Source: Pohlia nutans
Taxonomy: Eukaryota > Streptophyta > Bryopsida > Bryales > Mniaceae
Direction: 5' to 3'
DNA: 64,000 bases
NCBI GenBank assembly: GCA_022496805.1
Contig: CM040088.1
Location: 23,667,501 to 23,731,500, forward strand
Below the pieces are notes generated by a model that had not been told where the DNA came from, made no database searches, and worked only from the letters and a program-made list of their open reading frames with translations. Below, one piece after another: positions 12,797 to 21,028 of the stretch (positions are counted from its first letter, which is position 1; every line of letters starts with the position of its first letter). The position numbers were made by a program, and so were the translations under genes.

Positions 12797-14039
12797 ATAG
12801 GAATGATCAAGAAGTCGACGGTGATGTTGAAACCAAGCTATGAGCAGTTGAGCACATTGACAAGGAAGAAAGAAGCCCAACTATAGAGACTGGACATAAC
12901 AACAAATATAAGGTTTTTGCTGGACTACACCCTTTACACTGTAGCAATACAGTAGAGAAACTACTAATAAAATAATTCAACTCTCCAATCCTCTTGCTTG
13001 GACTAGTTGAAGTTAGAGAAAATTCTCTGTGATTCCTCCGATCCTTTGATAGATGCTTGAGATTCCGAGGTGAACAGTAGGGAGGCTCAAGAACCTTATG
13101 AACTCACAAGAGAGTTAGCCTTTTCTTATTCTTTTTCTTTTTTAAGCTGGCGATATATAGCCAAAAAGTGAAACTATTTTCATAAAGAGCTAGATTTGGA
13201 CCCAAAACTCATTCCTTTATTGCCAAAATATTCATCAATGTTGACATATTTTCATTCATTTGAGCAAATTCTCATTCAATTATGATGACTTCATCCAAAA
13301 TCTAAATGATAGTGCTACAATGTTTGTTTCATTGGTGCCCAATTCAAAAAATGAAAAACTGCAAAAAAATCCCTGAGCTGGAGAGCATAAAAATCACCCA
13401 GCTTGAAACACACAAAGACTGCTCACCTAGATTCTCAGTTTATGCTTTGGGCGGTTCTAGGATCATACATTGATTGCTACATTTGTTAACAACATCAGGG
13501 GAGTAACTATAAAGGCATCCTCAGTCCACACCTCTATATTGACACTTTAGAGTAATGTTTCATCCATACTTCAATTTCAAGTGACCCAATCACACTCTTA
13601 AGTGCACGGTACATAATTAATGGACCAATCACAACTGTCATGTATTTAGAATATAGGACAAAGTTCCATTACACGTGCAATCAAGTACAAGACCCTACCT
13701 TAATTTAGTCTTAAAGGGTGGTTTGAAGGACTCAACACACTCTCTAAATGTGACGTGTCCACTTACCCTCTACACTATTTTAAGATGCTTTTCATCCAAA
13801 ATACTGAGTGTTAGATGGTTTGCAGGATTGGACTAAGGATGCCCTAACAACATTACAGTTCCTAAATGTTTCTTAACAAGTTGTAGCATCGCTTGAGTTA
13901 CTCTCCTACGTCGCTATGTAGCACTCTGTCAATGTATGATCCTAGCAGTAGGGTAAATATGCCATTGACCCCTTCTCTGTACACTCAAAGCCTGTAACCA
14001 AACACTAACCACACATCAACTCCACAGAATAATTGCAAG

Positions 14040-14276
14040 TTAACACCTAAAGGACCAGCAACCCCCAATTGGGCCTCGTTTTTTTCAGCAGTTTTGAGTA
14101 GGTCATATGTAGACTTTTTTTGTTCAAAATTTATTTGATTTTGGACCAAACACATGTAATATTCTTCTCTGATTCTAGAGATATAAAATTTGGTCCCATA
14201 TGAATTATATTTTTTACAACATGATCAATTGCATTTGTCATTTTGAACAACGAATCCTTGGTCCTTTAGGGGTTAA
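14040..14276. mobile_element. 237-bp TTAA-ended element (family H), segmental copy 1
   Basis: Ends TTAACACCTAAAGGACCA and TGGTCCTTTAGGGGTTAA form an 18-base inverted repeat with one mismatch, inside TTAA boundaries. An identical-length copy lies at 44129-44365. A degraded relative is spread over 50335-50893. Confidence 0.7.
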
Positions 14277-15116
14277 GAAATTTTCATCACATTGTAAGAA
14301 AAATGGTTCCCTACTTACGGACTATTCACATGGAAGAATTGCAAATAACATTCTTGAATTCATGACCAACTTTTACTTTCAAAGCAAGCAAGAACTACTA
14401 TTAGCGAGAAATGAAAATTTGGACATTCGTGACTAAATGTATGACAAGTCACAAGATATACATGATTCTTGAACAAGGTTTTTTTTTTGGAAGGTTTAAA
14501 AGACTCAAGCACCGATAGTTGTAAGAAGTTTCAAATTATTTAGCAAAATTTTGAATTTGCTAATCTATTTGAAACTTGGGATGCGTGGTCAATGACATGT
14601 CTCACTATAAACGATGCGTTATACTCCAAAGAACTGAACATTCAATGCAGAATCCAAGTTGAGTAGAGAGATGAGATTCGGGCATCATTGAACTTCGAAA
14701 AAGAGCTCTCAGATTTGAATAAACCGTTCCGCATTCCATTGTCACTTGGGAAATGGCAAGAACTCATTCTAGTAGTGCATTGAAACTCAAAATGAGAAGA
14801 ATTTACTTGACAATCAAAACTCGCTTATCTCGAAGTGCGCGCAATTGTGATAACAACTCAAATTGAGGCGCCACTCTTGTAGCTCAGTACCTTATTCTTT
14901 GTAACAAGGTTGTACTTTCACACTTTCTTTTGCGTTATCACACAAGTGCATGAGGAGAGCAATTTAGAACGACACTAGGAATATATATAACCTCAATGGT
15001 TGGATCAGAATACTCAGTCCTTACAAAAAGTCTGAACCCTCAAGTAGGCCCTCAGTAGGCCCCTAACATGGAACCAAAAAAAACAGCAACTTAAATATTA
15101 GAAGCAACTTTCTGAC

Positions 15117-15509
15117 TAATTAGAGTTATCCGTAAAGTCCATCAAATTTTGAAGAAGATGTCATGAATTTTGCTTTATTATACTCTTATTTGTTCACTCT
15201 AAATAGTTAAATGGTGTGGAAGATCTTGGTGGTCTATCATTATTAGGGGTGTAAGACGTGTGTAAGAGCTTGGTGGGCTTCAAAAGTTTTTTAGCACCAA
15301 GAAAGGAGCTAAAAAAACTTTTGAAGACCACCAAGCTGTTACACACCTAATAATGATAGACCACCAAGCTGTTACACACCTAATAATGATAGACCACCAA
15401 ACTCTTCCACACCTTTTAACAATTTAGAGTGAACAAATAAGAGTATAATAAAACAAAATACTTTGTAGATTCATCAAATTCAAGGTGACTTTATGGATAA
15501 CTCTATTGG
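15117..15509. mobile_element. Foldback MITE inserted only in segmental copy 1
   Basis: Terminal inverted repeats AGAGTTATCC and GGATAACTCT extend into long complementary arms, including TACTCTTATTTGTTCACTCT and its complement and ACCACCAAG blocks. A 31-bp piece containing CTGTTACACACCTAATAATG is tandemly doubled in the right arm. Segmental copy 2 has the uninterrupted site (CTGACTGATTGGGG near 45200), so ATT appears duplicated on insertion. The precise family is not assigned. Confidence 0.75.
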
Positions 15510-16242
15510 GGTGTCAACTTGTGTAAATTTCAAGAGTTTGATAGGAGCTGATCAATTAAAGGAGCCCACATCCCAAGTACATCCGACCTCCCTCGATGGA
15601 AATAGGGGAAACAATATTTCTAACAGAAAATTAAATCTATGAGACCCCTCATACCCCCTCCTCTAAGGGCCTAGTTAAGGGTTCAAGTTTTTTGTAATGT
15701 AAGGATGTTGAGGCCAAAAAATTCTCTTTCTATTACATTTTCCAAACAGTTGGATGATTTTTGCTCTAATTTGAGTGGTCATAAAGTCCTATTGACGCTC
15801 ATTAGCAAAAATGGGTGTTGATTTTCCATACTAACTTATTTCAACATTGTTTTTGACAAATTTTAGACACCCTTTTTGGGTAGTGGCTTGATGAGCATGG
15901 TGGTAGGCCTATTATTCATGCTCTATTAAGAATCTTAAAATAAACAATTCACTAGAAGAATAGTGGGATTCTATGACTGGTTGTTATACGACTAGTTGAC
16001 TACAATTAATTAGGAAATTAATTAAATTGATTTAAACTAATTTTTCTTAATTGTCAATTGCAAAAATCCGCAATAATTGCTCCTAAAACTAGTGCAGTTA
16101 GCCATACAACTAATGCAGTCGGCCATACGACTGCTGCAATTGGCAAAACAACTGCCTTGTATGAATTCGTCATCAATACTAGTAAAAATACGGACTTTGG
16201 TGTAAGCATTATAATAATTCTTGTAGTTATGGGTATGACTAT

Positions 16243-17417
16243 GAGCAATGGTCTGATATAGGTACCCCAAAAAGCCCTTTGAACTCTAAAATCAGCCTCT
16301 AAGGTAACTTTGAATAAGTCCCTTTTTAAAACAAAAAAATAAAAATGAATCGACCGGATGTGGTTTTGATTTCCTACACTCATGTAGTACACAAAAAAAT
16401 ATTCATGTAAAAATTGAAGAGGTTTAAAGATTCTAAAAGAGACTTTTTGTACAAAAATTAGAATTTGTCCCAACTGCTCAAAGAAATCCAAAACATTTGT
16501 TTAAAATATCGAATGACGTCATTTTTGGCACCAATTTTTGATATGAAGTACATTTAGATATGTGTTATTTGAATTGATTAATTTGAAAAATTAAAAATAT
16601 TATATGTTTTGTACTACAATGCCTGCAAATGTTAATTTTTGGCAATTTTTTGAGCAAAGCATAAATATATGAAAATTAATATATTCTATTGAAAATTTGA
16701 ACTTGAATTAAAGTGTTTCATGTCATCTAGGTGTAGATATTTTTAATTATAATTTTAGTCAATTCAAATGAACAAATTTGTCAAAATTTGGAAAAACAAC
16801 TATATGTTTGAAATTTTGACATTTTGAAATTTCGACAAATTTGTCTATTTCAATTAAATAAAATTAATTATTTTTCATTAAATAAAATTAACTGTTTTTC
16901 ATTAAAAAAAATATCCACACCTAGATGACATGAAACACTTTAATTCAAGTTCAAATTTTCAATAGAATATATTAATTTTCATGTATTTATGCTTTACTCA
17001 AAAAATTGCCAAAAAATAACATTTGCAGGCATTGTAGTACAAAATAAATAACATTTTTAATCGTTCAAATTAATCATTTCAGATAACACATATCTAAATG
17101 TACTTCATATCAAAAATTGGTGCCAAAATGACGTCATTGGATTTTTTAAACAAATGTTTTGGATTTCTTTAAGTGATTGGAACAATTCTGATTTTTGTGC
17201 AAAAAGTCTCTTTTAGAATCTTTAAACCTCTTCAATTTTTACGTGAATCTTTTTTTGTGTACTGCATGAATGTAGGAAATCAAAACCACATCCGGTTGAT
17301 TCATTTTTAACTTTTTTTAAAGAGGGACTCATTCAAAGTTGCCATAGGGGTTGATTTTAGAGTTCAAAGGGCTTTTTGAACTCTATCAGACCATATCAGA
17401 CCATATCAGACCATTGC
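16243..17417. mobile_element. 1.2-kb foldback element with about 480-520 bp arms
   Basis: The left arm from GCAATGGTCTGATAT (16243) through ATGTCATCTAGGTGT (to about 16740) is the inverted complement of about 16915-17417, with scattered mismatches, around a roughly 170-bp AT-rich centre. The right end contains three tandem CCATATCAGA copies. The long minus-strand open frame within the left arm (16054-16491) has stop-containing counterparts in the right arm and no recognised similarity, so it is not called a gene. A transcript would fold into a very long hairpin. Confidence 0.8.
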
Positions 17418-17439
17418 CCCTATAGATAGGTATAACTAA

Positions 17440-18360
17440 TGTTTATATTTTCCTTTCATTTGTTAGAGACATCTTTTTTCTACATTATATTGTACACCAA
17501 AGTGAATCAAAATATGTAATTTATTACTTTAATTTTCCAAATTAACAAGTTTTTTCATTGCTACAATGTAGGACATCAAAAAATGCTAAAAAAATGTCCA
17601 AAGTTTGCTACGAAAAAGAAAACAGCTCCCAGCCATCACGATTTTGTCCAAAAAGAAAATTCAATTTTTTTGATATTATCCCTAAATATACAAAAAAGTT
17701 TGCATGATCTATTGCAAAAAAAGTTTGAAAAAAGAGGTTTCTAACACTGATAAAAATGTCCAAAGTCTACTACAAAAAAAAGACTCCCGGTCATCAGCAA
17801 TTTTGTAAAAAAAGCCCAATTTGATCCTTTAAGGGTTAATATTGTCAATTATAAGAAATAAACAATTCCAATATACAGGTTAGAAATCTTTGGAGCGGAA
17901 TATTTTTATTTTCTTGCTAAAATCATCATTTGTAGCTCAAAATACAATGTTTTAAACAAAAAGCCTTTGGAGGGCTAAATGTTAGGGTTAAATCAAACAT
18001 GTTTTTGAAAAGACTAGCAATTTTTTGAGAGTGGACGAACCAAAAAACAGTCAATAGAAGTTTATTTCTTATATTTCTTATAATTTTCCAATCATGTTAT
18101 TTGTTTGTTTCAAAGTGTGTCAAATGAATATTTCTTTGGTTTGGTCTTTTCAATATCTAATTTTTGGTTCATCTTATCATTCAAATTGAAAAAAACCCAA
18201 GAAATGGTTTTAAGAGCACTTTTGATGACCTACTTTGTAGCAATGAAAAAAATTGCTAATTTGATCAATTGAGGTAATAAGTTACATATTTTGCTTCATT
18301 TTGGTGTACATTATAATATATATAAAAAAAAGTTGTAAAAGAATGAAAGCAAAGTTGGCG
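17440..18360. mobile_element. Second foldback element, about 0.9 kb
   Basis: 17450-17575 (containing TTGTACACCAAAGTGAATCA) is the inverted complement of 18225-18345 (containing TTTTGGTGTACATTATAATA). The right half, 18080-18350, also has a diverged direct relative at 52925-53220. No coding capacity was seen. Confidence 0.55.
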
Positions 18361-18533
18361 TTGTGTTGCAATGTGTTAGAATGTGGCTACCAGCTCGTAT
18401 GCGCATCATAAACCGGGTATGGACATGGTTGCTGCTACAATGTTGTGTCAGAAGGGCTCAATAAGGGGCCCTCACAAGACCTAGCAGGCGCTGCCAAAAG
18501 CAGCTCCCCCCCCCCAAGGTCGATGGAGTTTGT

Positions 18534-19081
18534 TTAACCTTTTGACACTTATGCGTCCATATAATGGATGATGAATAGATTGTAAGCCTTCTCTTGACTA
18601 CATCCCGTACAACTTTTCATCCATCCAAATTTTCTTTGGTTTTTGTGCTAGTTGACTATTGTTTGTACAATATGGATTTTCAAAATAAGATATTGTGATT
18701 TTTAAAAATAACAAGGGTGGCTTGTGTCAAGTTTCATTCTTAGTTCAAAAAGTGAGACCTTAACAATGATTTTCCAAAATAAGTAGAATCAAATAATAGA
18801 AATGATACCATCTCATAGTGCATATTATTCCAAAAAATATATAATTTAAAAAAAATAAAAAGCTGATAATTTGGGATTTAAAAGTGAATTTCAAAAGATA
18901 ACCTTGCAAAATTAATTGAAAACTATTCATAAAAAAATATGATAAATCTAACCGAATAGATGTGATCTACACATTGAGATTTACAACTTTTTTTTATACA
19001 TCAACTCCATTTTTGTGATTCATCAAACATTTTATAACACATTTTTGAAATAGGTGGTGAATCAAGACGTTCAAGGGTTAA
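18534..19081. mobile_element. TTAA-ended element, family C, copy 1
   Basis: Left end TTAACCTTTTGACACTTATGCG and right end GACGTTCAAGGGTTAA, both on TTAA. The internal sequence (GGATGATGAATAG, TTTTCATCCATCCAAATTTTC, CATTGACATTTACAAC-like parts) matches the element at 54357-55109 throughout. Confidence 0.7.
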
Positions 19082-19867
19082 TGCGACCTGCCCACTGTAA
19101 GCTTACTTTTCTAAGCTCATTGAAGCTATTTTTCAAACCTCTGAATGATGTCATGCACGCTAGTAACCATCGTGATAATTCTAAAAAATACTTAATGCAA
19201 AGTGACTTTACATATTTGTTATATTGAGACTTTGCATATTCGTTATATTGAGACTTTTTGTAGTCTCATTTTTATCTTCGACTCGAAGATAAACCGATTT
19301 ATCTCTTTACTAGTATTTTTTTATAAATATATAACGACACCAACTTTTAGAGTTTCATTATAGAATCAATATAATTGAGCATTATTATTTTTTGGTTTCA
19401 ATTACTATTTTTAAAATGAATTTTTGAATAACTAGCATTCGTCTCAAAATCTGTAAAAAGTCTCCATATAACGAATATGGCCTAGGTCAGGTAGTCTAAA
19501 TTACTAGGTTCTCAAAATCACTATTTCAGTACAGTAGTGTATAACGCCATATTGATTAAATTGACCAATCCCTGTTATATTTTAGTGTAACAAGTTACAG
19601 GTTACACTAGAAAATAATAGGTATAGGCAAGTTTAACCAATATGGGGTTATATATGTTTACCACTATCACTTTAAATTAAAGCAACTTGAGTTTAGTCAG
19701 GCGGGCACAATGTACCACAGAAGAGGAATACACGTGGAATCCTGCAATTGAACTCTATGGTAGAAAAAGCCTGTCTGTTTACTGTGTCTGCCCACCCGGG
19801 GAGAGGCAACGAAAATGTTTCGTTTTCAAGGAGTTACATGATTGAACAGTATAAACAAGCTGTAAAA

Positions 19868-19939
19868 GGCAGAGACTAAGGCAGAGACTAAGGCAGAGAC
19901 TAAGGCAGAGACTAAGGCAGAGACTAAGGCAGAGACTAC
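19868..19939 (+). repeat. 12-bp tandem repeat, six copies
   Basis: Six uninterrupted copies of GGCAGAGACTAA (last copy ending in C). It is absent from the corresponding position in segmental copy 2 (around 46250), so it expanded after or was lost since duplication. It lies about 1.1 kb upstream of the first lectin-TIR gene. Confidence 0.95.
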
Positions 19940-20795
19940 GCGACTAACCACTTGTTGTGGAATAGAATCTGTGGATCTTTGACTAACACGCTCACCTTTC
20001 ACGCAGTTTTATTGCAAAAAATGAGACGAGCACTAATTCAACAGATCATACCTGGAACAACAAGAGAAAACTGATGGAAGTACAGTACAATCGATTATCC
20101 CGACTGATCATGAAAAGTACTAAAGAAAGACCTTCACAAGGATGTTCAGCCATTCCAGTCGGAGCTGGTTATTAGCATGAATATGCGCCTTGTGCACAAT
20201 AAGATGCCCAGGGTTTTCGAAGTTATCCTCACCGATTTCTTGTATGATTCTCGTTCTTGCCATCGATCGCTTGTTCTTCTCTACACTCCCCATGAGTTGA
20301 AAATCTGTTCTCCATGTTTCTGAGTGAGTGGAAATTATACTTTGGAAGAACACCAGTCTTGTGAATTAAATTGACGTCTTTATGTCGAGGGTTTGTATCG
20401 AAGTCTCTTGTCTCGGAAGAGGCTGTCTGACGGAGAGTTTCCATGACATTCACGAGGACTCGCAAACAAGAAATGGACCAGCTCCTTTGTCTTTGATGAA
20501 CACTCCACCATGATTTTGTGCCAGCAAATGAGTCGGTAACTGCCTAACTTATAACCCGATCGACATTTGCAAAATCTGGTCTAAGTGCATGATTGATGTT
20601 TGAGCTTTCAGACTCGGTCCCCAGATTGAAGCATATATATGCTACTGTCTAACAATTCTCAAAATACACTCGCAGGTCAAGATACCATGATGTGCTCATG
20701 AATTCATCTAATGAACGATGGCACGTCAATACTTGAAGATGAAGAATCACAATCAAAGAGAACGATGTTCCGCTCCCGGTTCCACTCTATTGACA

Positions 20796-20802
20796 TATAA
20801 AA
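20796..20802 (+). promoter_or_regulatory. Possible TATA box of lectin-TIR gene 1
   Basis: TATAAAA in the context GACATATAAAACTAC, about 230 bases before the preferred ATG at 21029. The aligned position in copy 2 (47361-47367) reads TACAAAA. No transcription start is known, so this is a motif match only. Confidence 0.35.
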
Positions 20803-21028
20803 CTACAATTGTATTGATCAGTAGTCCTAGATTTGCAAGGAAGGTAGATTGAAGGACGTGAATAGATCTGTCAATATTGGTTTCGATGGAAGCAGGCTGC
20901 TGGCTAGAATATCGGACAGGCCTAGTCTCCTATCCCAAGAATAATTAATTATCTGCATGGATTGTCACCATATTTTGATGATGAAAACATCACAAGTTGC
21001 AAATTCTGAATTATGCCTCTGTCAGTCG

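Noticed and set aside
16054..16491. 145-codon minus-strand frame in the large foldback
   Set aside because: The other arm of the foldback has stops in the matching frame, and the sequence is aromatic/Leu-rich low-complexity with no similarity I recognise.
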